Source: Syncephalis fuscata (lineage: Eukaryota > Zoopagomycota > Zoopagomycetes > Zoopagales > Piptocephalidaceae). From it: a stretch of DNA of 49,022 nucleotides. The stretch is from NCBI GenBank assembly GCA_025786725.1, contig JAHLTZ010000074.1, positions 1 to 49,022 on the forward strand, read 5' to 3'. This document shows positions 1 to 11,579 of this stretch, piece by piece. Within the stretch, counting starts at the first letter, position 1. Each line of letters starts with the position of its first letter. The translations under genes and the position numbers were made by a program. Under the pieces are notes generated by a model. That model was given only the letters and a program-made list of their open reading frames with translations, was not told where the DNA came from and did no database searches.

Positions 1-2580
1 AAAAAATCGCCAAAAATTTATCCAATGAATTAAAAATCAAAACATGCAAAAAGTGCCGTTTTTTGTATGGAGGTCCAACTCCGCGTATTTTTCACGCATT
101 CCCACGATTTTTGGCGATTTTTAGCATATCAGGATCGACGCGCCTGCTTCTTGCGGTTCGAACAAGTGGCACCGTGTATTTTTAGGACAAGTATCCGTGG
201 AATTAAAAATACGGGGAGTTGGGCCGTTTTTCCCAAAAAAATCCGACAAAAATCCAACAAAAATCGACCAAATATACGGCTAAAAAGTTAACTAAAAGTT
301 AACTAAAGTTAAGTAAAAAGTTAAGTAATATTTGACTAGAAATGTAAGGGTATCCTTGCTATTTTGTTAATAAATATAGACTAAAAGTTAACTAAAGTTA
401 AGTAATTAGTTAAGTAATTAACAAGTTAACTAAGTGTTAAACGGTTATCATTACCATTAGTTAATTATTAACTAATTAACTATTACTTAACTTTATTAAC
501 TTTTAGTCTATATTTTATATCAAAAATAGCAAGGGATACCCTTACATTTCTAGTCAATATTACTTAACTTTTTACTTAACTTTAGTTAACTTTTAATTAA
601 CTTTTTTAGCCGTATATTTGGTCGATTTTTGTTGGATTTTTGTGGATTTTTTGGGAAAAACGGCCCAACTCCCCGTATTTTTAATTCCACGGATACTTGT
701 CCTAAAAATACACGGTGCCACTTGTTCGAACCGCAAGAAGCAGGCGCGTCGATCCTGATATGCTAAAAATCGCCAAAAATCGTGGGAATGCGTGAAAAAT
801 ACGCGGAGTTGGACCTCCATACAAAAAACGGCACTTTTTGCATGTTTTGATTTTTAATTCATTGGATAAATTTTTGGCATTTTTTTGAATATATAGGTCG
901 ACGCACATATCATTGCGGTCCGAACGAGTGGTCCTGTGTATTTTTAGAGCAATATCCGTAGAATTAAAAATACGCGAAGTTCTAGTTTGCTGGTTATAGG
1001 GGATATTTAGGATTTCGTGAAATATGCCACTATAACTAGTCATCAAACTTCCCGTATTTTTAATCTACGGATATTGCTCTAAAAATACACAGGACCACTC
1101 GTTCGACCGCAATATATGTGCGTCGATCTATATATTCAAAAAATGCCAAAAATTTATCCAATGAATTAAAAATCAAAACATGCAAAAAGTGCCGTTTTTT
1201 GTATGGAGGTCCAACTCCGCGTATTTTTCACGCATTCCCACGATTTTTGGCGATTTTTTAGCATATCAGGATCGACGCGCCTGCTTCTTGCGGTTCGAAC
1301 AAGTGGCACCGTGTATTTTTAGGACAAGTATCCGTGGAATTAAAAATACGGGGAGTTGGGCCGTTTTTCCCAAAAAATCCAACAAAAATCCAACAAAAAT
1401 CGACCAAATATACGGCTAAAAAAGTTAATTAAAAGTAACTAAAGTTAAGTAAAAAGTTAAGTAATATTGACTAGAAATGTAAGGGTATCCTTGCTATTTT
1501 GTTAATAAATATAGACTAAAAGTTAACTAAAGTTAAGTAATTAGTTAAGTAATTAACAAGTTAACTAAGTTGTTAAACGGTTATCATTACCATTAGTTAA
1601 TTACTTAACTAACCATTAACTATTACTTAACTTTTAGTTAACTTTTAGTCTATATTTTATAGTCAAAATAGCAAGGGATACCCTTACATTTCTAGTCAAA
1701 TATTACTTAACTTTTTACTTAACTTTAGTTAACTTTTATTAACTTTTTAGCCGTATATTTGGTCGATTTTTGTTGGATTTTTGTCGGATTTTTTGGGAAA
1801 AACGGCCCAACTCCCCGTATTTTTAATTCCACGGATACTTGTCCTAAAAATACACGGTGCCACTTGTTCGAACCGCAAGAAGCAGGCGCGTCGATCCTGA
1901 TATGCTAAAAATCGCCAAAAATCGTGGGAATGCGTGAAAAATACGTGGAGTTGGACCTCCATACAAAAAACGGCACTTTTTGCATGTTTTGATTTTTAAT
2001 TCATTGGATAAATTTTTGGCGATTTTTTGAATATATAGTCGACGCACCATATCATTGCGGTCGAACGAGTGGTCCTGTGTATTTTTAGAGCAATTATCCG
2101 TAGAATTAAAAATACGGAAGTTCTAGTTTGCTGGTTATAGGGGGATATTTTAGGATTTCGTGAAATATGCCACTATAAACTAGTCATCAAACTCCCGTAT
2201 TTTTAACTCTACGGATAATTGCTCTAAAAATACACAGGACCACTCGTTCGACCGCAATAATATGGTGCGTCGATCTATATATTCAAAAAAATCGCCAAAA
2301 ATTTATCCAATGAATTAAAAATCAAAACATGCAAAAAGTGCCGTTTTTTGTATGGAGGTCCAACTCCGCGTATTTTTCACGCATTCCCACGATTTTTGGC
2401 GATTTTTTAGCATATCAGGATCGACGCGCCTGCTTCTTGCGGTTCGAACAAGTGGCACCGTGTATTTTTAGGCAAGTATCCGTGGAATTAAAAATACGGG
2501 AGTTGGGCCGTTTTCCCAAAAAAATCCGAGAAAAATCCAACAAAAATCGACCAAATATACGGCTAAAAAAGTTAAGTAAA
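1..2580. repeat. Tandem array of long palindromic repeat units
   Basis: Two full units and part of a third repeat with a period near 1.14 kb; the same word beginning CAAAAATTTATCCAATG occurs at about 10, 1147 and 2293. Each unit is itself palindromic. An arm at 1-430 returns inverted at about 455-884 around a GTTAACTAA-rich core. A second palindrome is centred near 1015, with arms at about 885-1010 and 1020-1140. Inside the arms, shorter related modules recur with the pattern GTATTTTTA...TTAAAAATAC, which can pair as a hairpin. Copies differ mostly by single-base changes in homopolymer length. Short open frames across the array are by-products of the repeat: the same roughly 70-residue translation recurs on both strands. 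No transposase or tRNA-like fold is visible. It may be a satellite, a foldback element or subtelomeric DNA. Confidence 0.85.
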
Positions 2581-3640
2581 AAGTTAAGTAATAATTACCT
2601 AAAATGTAAGGGTATCCCTTGCCATTTTGACAATGAAATATAAATCAAAAGCTAATCAAAAGTTAATTAAAAGTTAATTAACTAGTTAATAATCAGTTAT
2701 CTAAAAATGTAAGGGGTACTCTTTGCCATTTTGATAATAAAATATAAAATAAAAAGTTAATTAAAAATGTATTAACTAGCTAATATTAATCCAGTTAATA
2801 ATTAATTAATAGGTGGTTTTTCAGCTTTATCTGAGAAGTCAGTTGCTAAAAATTTGCATTGCAGATTGGACAAATAAAATAAAAGTTAATTAGCTAGCTA
2901 ATAATATTTTATTTAATTTAGTTAATAGTTAATAGATTAATTAGTTAATTAGTTAATTAGTTAGTTAATGGTGGTTGTTGTTTAATACTTAATTATTCTA
3001 GTCAATTAATAGTGATTGCCGTTTAATACTTGTCAATTGGTTAACTAGTTAATAGCGATTGTTGTCTAGCACTAGTAATTAATTAACCTAGTTAATAAAT
3101 AGTAATGGCCAGCTAAGATTAGTCAATTACCTTTAGTTAACAATAATTTGTTTAATATTAGCTAATAGTTAATTAATTAATAAAGTGGTTTTTCAGATCG
3201 ATCTGAAAAGTTAGTTGCTAAAAGTTTTGCTCTGTAGATTGGACAGATAAATAAAATATAATTAATTATTAATAATTGGTGTTTAATAATTAGTTAGCAA
3301 TAATTTATCTAATACTAGTAATTAATTAGTTATCAATAGTATATTTAATATTGGTTAATTGCCTAATTACCTAATAATGACAGTTGTTTAATAGTTAATT
3401 AATTATTCTAGTCAATAGTACTTGGTGTTTAATACTTGTTAATTAGCTAACTAGTTAATAATAATTGTTGTTTAATAATTAATCAATTAATTTAGTTAAT
3501 TAGTAATGATTGCTATTCAATACTTGTCAACTAGTTTAGCTAAGAGTAATAGCCAGCTAACATTGGTCAATCAACTAGTTAGTTAATAATTCGTTTGATA
3601 GTTAATTAATCAGTCAATTGGTTAAATAATGTCACCGATA
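2581..3640. repeat. TTAA-rich low-complexity block, copy 1
   Basis: About 1 kb built from degenerate words such as GTTAATTAACTAG, TTAGTTAATAG and TTGTTTAATA. It contains two copies of a motif with GTAAGGGTA...TTGCCATTTTGA (about 2607-2640 and 2710-2745) that also occurs inside the palindromic array, so the two repeat types share modules. A segment beginning TGGTTTTTCAG occurs twice (about 2815 and 3186). The second occurrence contains a 20-bp perfect palindrome. Similar blocks lie at 33545-34487, 35469-36085, about 44060-44485 and at the right window edge, always next to the AT-rich dispersed repeat or the array. No coding potential. Confidence 0.75.
3190..3209. repeat. 20-bp perfect palindrome in TTAA block
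   Basis: TTTTCAGATCGATCTGAAAA is a perfect inverted repeat. The same 20-mer lies at 33952-33971 in another copy of the block, while the degenerate neighbour at about 2818 has lost the symmetry. It could be a protein-binding site or simply a conserved piece of the repeat. Confidence 0.6.
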
Positions 3641-6000
3641 TTATGGTTAGTGTATTGATGTTATTAATAATATATGATTGTGTATTAAAACATTGGTGCT
3701 AGGCGATGCACAAATGCTTAATAGTGTATATGCTGGATACATCCAAAAATAATGGTGCTAGCTATTGCATGATCATACCAACTGTGCCAATTGTTAACAT
3801 TGTGTGTACAATTGCATATCCATCAGCGGTAATATATTGCTGTATATTAGTTAATCATATTACTTGTTAAGACTAGCACCTATAAATGCTGTGTTAATGC
3901 ATTGACCATGCATGACACGCTAATGTCTAGTGACGCAAATGATACTAACATTAATGGCCAGTCGTGACTATGTCACGCCAATTAGCAGTCAGTGTGCCAG
4001 TGCTGTTGTTGGTCAATGCAATAGATCACTTATACGTAATTGCCAGCATAAATAGCATTGCATAGCAACCTGCAGCTTTAATGACATGATAAATACGTAG
4101 TACTATATTGCAAATTCTGCAACATCAGCTTCAGCAATTATGGCTAAACTGACTAATGACTATCTACATATTATTAAATACATTAATACAACTCATTTCC
4201 ATGTATAACATGTCGTGTAACTCTTGCAAATGATAGTAGAATTAAGTATACAATCATCATGGATAACAGCTGTTATATCATTAGTGGGCCTTGTAACATT
4301 AATTCATTAGCTAAATAAAAATAACGCTTACTAAGTGTATTGTATGGTTAATGTAGTGCACAATATGTACATCAGCAGCAATCATTGCTATACTACAGAC
4401 GCCAATGACTACAATACAACATTGCAATCAATCCATCATTGTAATATATATATAAACAAGCATAATGGCTACTGTTGTTAACACCATTAGTATATACAAT
4501 GTAGTCAATGCAATTGTCGCAGTTCCATGTAATGATACATCAGTAAATTGCTGTAACACTGGTGTTATTATTACAACGTATGGTCATTTGTGTGTATATA
4601 GCTGACTATACGTATGTGCAACTGGATCATCCATTGTTTAGTACAGTGGCCATTATGTTTGCTACATGTTGATGTATCATTATATAGTGTATAAATAACT
4701 GCGTATAGTTTGCAATGAGTTGATTAATAATATTAGGCCATTGTATGTTAATGGCTAGTACATATAACATTCATGAATTAAAGTACATTAACGTTGTTGA
4801 TGACGTTGGCGTTTATATTAGCGGCATGTATAGCACACAATACACTCGTACATGGCGATGTGCGCTGTTTATACCATGGCCATCGTATTGCTGTGTAGTA
4901 GTCACGCATTGATGCATTGTAAACAGCACATTAGTAGCATACAAGTTGCCATTATACATAGCTATAATATATGTAAAATGATTAACATATCAATACTAAC
5001 AATAGAAGGAATACATAAACAGCCTGTAAACAAACATTAATATTATAACAAAGTATGTGTATAATTGATTGCGCAGCTATATATTACGGTAATTTTTAAT
5101 ACAAAAATTGATGGCCATTGGCGCAGATAACGCTATATGTAATACTTAGTACATGCGTTAGTAGCTTAATACTGTCGTACGTATATTAGCACTAACTAAA
5201 AAGCCAGAAACTATACTAGCATACTATCGGCTGTAATAATGCATCAATCAGCTATACGTGTACCGATACTAATTGCCACATTGATCAGTCGTGCCATTGA
5301 TCAGTGAACAACAACATACTGTGGCTAATTACGGCCAATAGTTGTAGCTGTATAGCAGCAACAATCATCGGTAACGTTAACAACGAAATCAGCTGTAAAA
5401 TATGTGATTATTAGTCGATATTAATTAGTGGTATTGCGATAGAGTCATAATGACACCAATCAGTATTGGATAGCAGTATTGATATCGCAATGTATATGTT
5501 CGACATCAACCAACTGTTAAATAACAGATATACTGGCATATGTATTGTCAATGTGCTAATCACTACTGATGGTTTTATCTGGTTAGTCAATAGCTATTAG
5601 TACACATATCATTATGCATGACCAGCAATTACTGACTATTATAACTGATAAAAATGGCAAAAATGCTTGTTACAATTATTTTGCTTGATCCACGGTTTTA
5701 CAATAGTCAATATTACTATTACCAATCAACAATAGCAGTATATATAGATATACAGCAATTATATTACCGAAGCTGATTGTTGATAGTTGCTATTGTGCAT
5801 GTAATTGCTAATAAAACATTGCCATTTCTGATTAAAACTATTGGCTGCTTAATAGTAGCTAACATACATCTGGTTAGTAGCATTGTATTAATTTATTTGT
5901 GCGTAAATAAATGTCGTACTACTTGCCAGCTGGTTAATAAACCAGCTAATATAGCATTGATGGAATGTCATATATCACTAGTAACTAGTGGCTGTATATA
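3640..6000 (+). repeat. AT-rich dispersed repeat, diverged copy 1
   Basis: This matches, with many substitutions, the sequence running from 36085 rightwards and, in inverse, the sequence running left from 33545. Shared landmarks include the ATTGACCATG...GTGCCAGTGCTGTTGTTGG region (3900-4020 versus 36255-36370), the block near 4960 with ATATATGTAAAAT, and CTTGCCAGCTGG near 5920 versus 37702. Homology becomes hard to follow beyond about 6000. Short open frames at 4852-5040 and 5777-6001 have no family signature and are not conserved as frames between copies, so I treat them as chance. Confidence 0.65.
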
Positions 6001-7834
6001 ACATATAGCAACATGTGGCGTTGACGTGCACAAAACGTAATTGGGCATATATTAGCAATAGCCATTAATATATTATTGATTATTTGTATGCATATCATAG
6101 CATTGTTATTATAACTTATAAGTTTTGCAAACAACCACCAGTTTATGTCTTTAATAAGCTTATTGATAGATGAAGACAAACAAAATGCACCAAGTGTTTA
6201 TGTTATTTGTAGATATGCTGCAAATCGACAAATATTAATAACAGCTTCGCTATTTCTGTTACTAAATATTATTAATAACTGGTTTACTATTTTCAGCGAT
6301 CAGTATTAGTATGCATATTTACATTATCAATCAACAATACAGCAACAATAACGTCAATTACGGCATTTATTAAACAGCATGTCATTTTTGTCATCGATAT
6401 AGATAGTAACTTTTTGTTAATTCTTAGCTGTTGCACTGAAATATACGACATTATTTTATAGTGATACTAAGTTGTATAAATATAAAATTTTAACTATTAG
6501 TATCAGTAGCTGTGTTATGCTGATGGCGCACGCAGTATATTTAGCTCTAGCTACTGGCCAGTAATCAGTAATATACGATAAACAGATAGTGCTAATGTAA
6601 TCATGTAATTAATTGATGGCAATGTCGCAGATTAATTAACCTATAACAAGCCGCTATCGATATCGTACTTTATTTGATTAATAGACAATCGATTAATATA
6701 ATGAGGACTATTAAACTGGAAAAATATTGGTAATGTATTAATGCTAATTCGTAATTAGTAGTATATTTGCTTGACAAAGCGCCAATATACCATCATATTA
6801 GTTATTGTTAAGCGGCTAATACGACTAGCTAACTTGTATACTTGAATACTATTTAACCCACTGTTTAATATTGTTCTTCAATATTTAGGTAAATATTATT
6901 AGCATAGCATTGTCAATTAAGTAGTGTTGTCTGTTATAGCAACCAGCAACAGTATTGAGCGCTATTATAGCCCATTAACTATATAGTTTTCTATACATTA
7001 ATGGTAATATATATTATTGTTTTCATATGAGCTACTAATTATTAACAACTGCTCAGCTGTCTATTAGTGTCAATATACACCATGTAATTATTTATGCCAT
7101 GCTGTTATTGCCATACCCATACACTAAATAATTATAAATGCCTCGGATATTGTTAATAAGTCTATAATTAATAAATCAGATAAAATTAATAATGTAATCT
7201 GGTAGCTAATGAATACGATGCAATGCATTGTGTTTATGTAACATTAATCGATGGTAGAATAAAATAATACCTCTGGTCATTAACGCTATAAATGCCGATA
7301 ACAATTCTAAATAGTTATCATTCTGTGTATCAGAACTAGACAAAGAAAGCAAATCACATAGTAATTGTAAATTAGTTTGCATTTTTCACGTATATCCTCG
7401 TTATTAGCTTTATCGATCGTCAATAAATGTATGTATAATATTAGATATTCTATATAATTATCTTATCAAGTATATATATTTTTGTATTATTGTTTGTAAT
7501 CGGATCTATTTGGGATAACTCTACAGTAAATTGGCTGTCTCATGTACATCCACTAATGTCATGGCAACATTTTTATCGAATTCATGCTGCTTTTCGATGC
7601 TGTAATTATTATAAATTAATTCGAACCTAGTAATTTGTCTTTATAATCTTTCATTTCTTGCTTACTTTAAAGTATAAGTCAGCTTATTTATTTATAAAAA
7701 ACATTGAAATAATAATTTATATGTTATTATTAAATCCATAGTCTTATTAGTACTATTAATAGAAAATAAATTGTAGTATGTTAGTAATTATTATTTATTC
7801 GTATTGAGAGCTCAATAAAGCTACATAGTACAAG
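6001..7834. other. AT-rich intergenic stretch
   Basis: No gene, RNA gene or clear repeat boundary could be supported. The left part resembles the dispersed repeat in texture (alternating TA/TG/CA words) and may be its decayed end. The last 250 bp has ordinary AT-rich character and should contain the 3' end of the PPR transcript. Confidence 0.5.
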
Positions 7835-10032
7835 TTAGTTTTTAGTATGTGGCGATGTATTGTGTGCGATATAGATGTCGTCAACGTTAACACCGGCACT
7901 TTTGCAAGCCAAGCGAACCCATGACTTTAGCCAAATATCGTGGCGTAGTGAATGGTCAACCAAGTCGCGGCATCGCTCAATCTGTCCAACACGAGCTAGC
8001 GCAACAATCCATGTCGATAAATGGAAGCCATTAAGCGATACTTGGACTGTGGCCAAATCGGCCTCAATAACCGCTAGCGAGTTTGCATCGCGTCCAACAC
8101 TACACGCTATAAATAGCTGAGTAATCATATTAGGTGTGAATACAATACCTAGATGCAGCGATTGACGCCAAAGATCGAGTGCTTCGGTGGCACGACCACG
8201 TCGCGCATAGGCCCGTAGTAGCGCATAAATCATTTCATTTGGCAGTAAGGAGTAGCGATGCAGATGGGCTACACGCGAGAATAGCCATTGCACTACGCGA
8301 ATCTCGCCTCGTCGAGCAAATGCCATTAGTAGTGGCCGGTGCACCTGATTAGCAAATTCAATGCCATTTTGGAATAGCATTTTTCGCCAGGCTCGTAACG
8401 CAGCACTAAGATGACGGGCCCGTGCATAAGCAATCAAGAGAGTGATGGCAGCCACGACGTCAAGCTGATTTGTTTTTAAAAATGGCTTTAGAATGTCGAT
8501 AGCATCGCGGTGATGGCCATACTGCGATCTTGTATAGGCCCGAATCGTTTTGTATTTCAATCCTTCGGTCAAAAAGCGCTCGCGCACTTCTCGATGAAAT
8601 TGCTCACTCATTTCTATTTTACCCGTTAAACCGAGGCCATAGTAGAGTGCTCCGTAGCCAACAATATCCGGCTCATGGCCACCACCGACCATTTTTGCGT
8701 AATAATCAAGCGCCAACTCTTGATTGCCGCCTTTAAAAGCCCGATCCATTAATGAAGTGTATGTATACTGGTTTGGTATAATATCCATACGTTGCATTTC
8801 CTCGAATAGACGCTTATCCTGTCCAAGGACCAATGTACACTCTAGTTGCCTATGTTGCGAAGGCGGTGGTCGATCTCGCCACGGCTCTATTGATATTGAA
8901 TCACGTGGCGGCAGTGGCGTTGCATTAATAAGCACCGTATATGAAACAGTATTTTCAGGTACATTGTTCTGCTGCATAATAGCACGAAACTTGGCCACCA
9001 GCTCAGTATGGCCGGCTTGTGCTGCTGCATGCATAAGTGTCGTATATGTGTAGTGATTAGGCTGAGTTGCTGCCATTTCATTCGTATTATTGGTCATGGT
9101 CTGGTATATTTGCAGCATTTGAGCAAAATTATCCTGGTGTTTTGATAATAGCCGTAGCAATATGTTGTAGGTTGTGGTATTAGGCTTAATGTGCTGTCTA
9201 TTCATTTCGTTCAATATTAGCGAGACAAGCTTGTAGTCAGTCTCGCCAAAAGCATTTAACATATGATTATAGGTAACTATATTAGCAGTGCGACAAATAC
9301 GCAACACCCTTAGAAATGTCCTCCACAATTGACTAAGCTGTCGGTGCTGACTATAGAACCATATAAGCTGGTTGAACTGGCGAAGTGTCGTAAATTTGAT
9401 ACCTTGATCGCGCATCCGTCCTAGAACACGAAAGCCCAAAGCTAAACTGCTTGACGATGGATGTCGATTAATTTTAAGCAATAACGCTGAAAATTCATCT
9501 GGTTGTGACAGCAATTCGATATCTTTTCTATTTAACTTTATACGAGAGCGTATTTGGTCAATGCAAGTGGCACAGCATTAATTGCTTCTTTGTAGCTTAT
9601 CATTTTGTTGGCACCCATCGACTCTAACATGCTCTCAATGTAGTTGACCAGTTCAGGCGATAATTTTGGTAGTTCTTCGTTAGAATAGCCATGTTCTGTA
9701 GTGTTTTTATCTGCACTATAAAAATATTGGGTCGGTGTGGGTCTCAGTGTGGTGAATGGGCGCGGTTTGTCGTATAAACGTGTAGGACGTGGTGAAGCAT
9801 AAGATGGATTCAGAAACAATGACGTTGCAAGTGGCGATGGCTGTGAATGATCTCGCACCGCCAATATTCTGTAGCTTGATCTAGTGCTTGTTAGGCAAGT
9901 GCGCGTTGGACTTGCTCTTGGCTGTAGATCCGTGTTGAAAGAAGGTGGAGCGGCTCTAGATCTTGCTGTACAGCCGGCCAACTGTAGTTTCTGTGCACAG
10001 TCTGTGCAGATGCGGCCACCCAACTGCCGCAT
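7835..10032 (-). CDS. Pentatricopeptide repeat (PPR) protein, probably mitochondrial
   Basis: Predicted helical-repeat RNA-binding protein of organelle RNA metabolism. The downstream frame (9570 to 7835) carries serial PPR units with the typical 'TYN.L...' and 'YT.LM..A...G' spacing, for example VTYNHMLNAFGE, TTYNILLRLL, YTYTTLMHAAAQAG, VSYTVLINA, YTYTSLMDRAFKGG and VGYGALYYGLGLTG. The upstream frame (10032 to about 9553) is about 160 residues, rich in R, S, T and P with few acidic residues at first, as expected for a mitochondrial transit peptide. The two frames do not join by a GT-AG intron that I can find. One extra A in the AAA run at 9553-9555 (minus strand) joins them, giving 733 codons including stop. 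I read this as one gene with a single-base sequence error. The alternative is a real frameshift with a truncated product. Target RNA unknown. Confidence 0.85.
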
Positions 10033-10478
10033 TCAAAATAATATGCTGTATACAGCAGTAGGTAAGTATATACTATTGCAGATTATATTGGCGCTATTAC
10101 TACAAATAATATGCATATGCGCCGCAAAGCGTAAAGATAGAGAAAAAGAAAAGAACGCGTCGCAGCACTATTATTTAGGCTCCTATAGATTCTAAAATGA
10201 AAGCAATAGCAATAGCAATAGCGTACCTCTTCTACGCTCTAAACAGCCGCCTACGCATACACTTTGTCAAACGCGCAGTACGCGTAGCAGAAACGTCTTA
10301 AAACACTGCTACTGTTATAAAGAGAGAAAACTAAAAGTAAATTGACGTAACGTACGAATAAAGTGCAGAATATAGACTTTTTACCAATCTACGATTTATA
10401 CTTTGATCAACCTAATAGCCACAGTTTACTTTATTTCTCTACTAACTAAACTACTGCCACTACAAGCACAACAGTTCA
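10033..10478. promoter_or_regulatory. Divergent promoter region, PPR / WBP4-type gene
   Basis: About 450 bp separate the PPR start codon (minus) from the split WBP4 start codon (plus). It should hold both promoters and both 5' UTRs. A GCAATA triplicate lies at about 10203-10222. No specific factor site can be claimed. Confidence 0.4.
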
Positions 10479-11504
10479 ATGTAAGCTAGTTCTTGTTACT
10501 TGTAATCGTCAACTGATCTGATTATAGGTCTGAATACTGGAAATCACAAGGACGCTACTTTTGTAATTACTGTAAAATATATGTAGCCGAGAATGCTATT
10601 GTAAGTAAATAGGACCTATACTTACCATGTCACTAAGTAGCCTTATTATTTATAGAGCCGAAAGCATCATGAGGATGGTAGAAAGCATAAAGGAAATGTA
10701 GAGCGTTTTCTACGTGATGTACATACACGTACTCGAAAAGAGAAGGAAGATGCCGAGTATATGGCTAGAGAAATGGCTAAAATCGATCAAGTAAGTTGTA
10801 TAGTGACGATTAATAGCTAGTAAATAGAATAATAACCAGTATATTATATTATATTATATAGGCAGCACATGCTAAATACAATCTAGACTTGGGAAGGGGA
10901 AGTGTAGTGCATGGATCAGATGTAGCGATAGCAACTATGGGTGCACCATCACCATCAGTAGTATCTAAATCTAAGGCTTCGTTATCAACGGCAAAAGTAG
11001 AGACATCATCGAGAGCTCGGGACAGGACAGCAGCAGCAACAACACAAGTACAAGCACAAATGCCTTTCGACTACCAGAAGGTCAACAAGTAGGAGCGGTC
11101 GGTCAATGGAGACGTGTAGAAGAGCCCACAGCCACCATAGACTCTACCACTGATAAAAGCGATGGCGGTGCACGAAAAGCCGGTCCCAACCTGTTGTGGG
11201 CTCATCGGTGGCCAATGATGCACTGTTAGAAGATGAAGAGGAGGAAAAAGCACAGATCGAAATCAATCCAGATGATCCAGATGATTTACGTAATTTTAAA
11301 GTGGTTGAAAAGACCCACCCTACAGAATTCGATGCTAAAGAAGATATTAATTATCGTAATACTGGATTAACCAGTACTTTTTCAACTAAAGTTAAAAAAG
11401 AAGAGGAAGATGAAGAAGGAAGCAGTGGTGGTGGATCACTATTTAAAAAGAGAAAAGCCCCCAACTTAACTACAAATCGATCACGTAACATTAGACGTAA
11501 ATAA
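10479..11504 (+). CDS. WBP4: WBP4/FBP21-type spliceosomal U1-type zinc-finger protein
   Basis: Likely spliceosome-associated protein of the WBP4/FBP21 family. Exons are 10479-10480, 10528-10600, 10656-10790 and 10862-11504, all with GT-AG introns. The N-terminus MSEYWKSQGRYFCNYCKIY and the following EDGRKHKGNVERFL form the U1-type C2H2 finger (CxxC...HxxxxxH), followed by the charged helix and an AAHAKYNLDLG segment typical of the family. The C-terminal end shows SLFKKRKAP and SRNIRRK, matching the basic family tail. GQWRRVEEP in the middle resembles the conserved GEW segment of vertebrate WBP4. No WW domain is visible. Two single-base frame breaks are inferred, one at about 11000-11060 and one at about 11155-11195. 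Adding one base at each gives 285 codons including stop. The start codon is split by intron 1 (AT at 10479-10480, G at 10528). Confidence 0.85.
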
Positions 11505-11579
11505 ATAAATAACTAATTAATTAATGTAGTTATATTTTATGTAGAATAGTTAAATTGTTCATAGTTACTATCTTTCATT
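11505..11579. other. Short convergent 3' intergenic gap
   Basis: Only 75 bp separate the WBP4-type stop from the AIM24 stop on the opposite strand. An AATAAATAAATAA run directly follows the WBP4 stop and could serve as its polyadenylation signal. The two 3' UTRs probably overlap as antisense transcripts. Confidence 0.5.

Noticed and set aside
120-200. GCGGTTCGAAC-containing stretch that recalls a tRNA T-arm
   Set aside because: No acceptor stem, D-arm or anticodon stem can be folded around it; the word is part of the satellite module.
1-300. Possible telomere or telomere-associated end
   Set aside because: No short G-rich tandem repeat such as TTAGGG is present at either window edge.
885-1140. 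CRISPR-like repeat spacing
   Set aside because: The structure is palindromic and the spacers are themselves inverted copies; there are no cas genes and the setting is eukaryotic.
67-2643. Many similar 60-110 codon open frames on both strands of the palindromic array
   Set aside because: They are the same repeat arm read repeatedly, with frame and length changing with one-base differences; no start context or protein features.
9538-9600. An intron joining the N-terminal and PPR frames
   Set aside because: No GT-AG pair in this segment keeps both frames; one added A in the AAA run does so directly.
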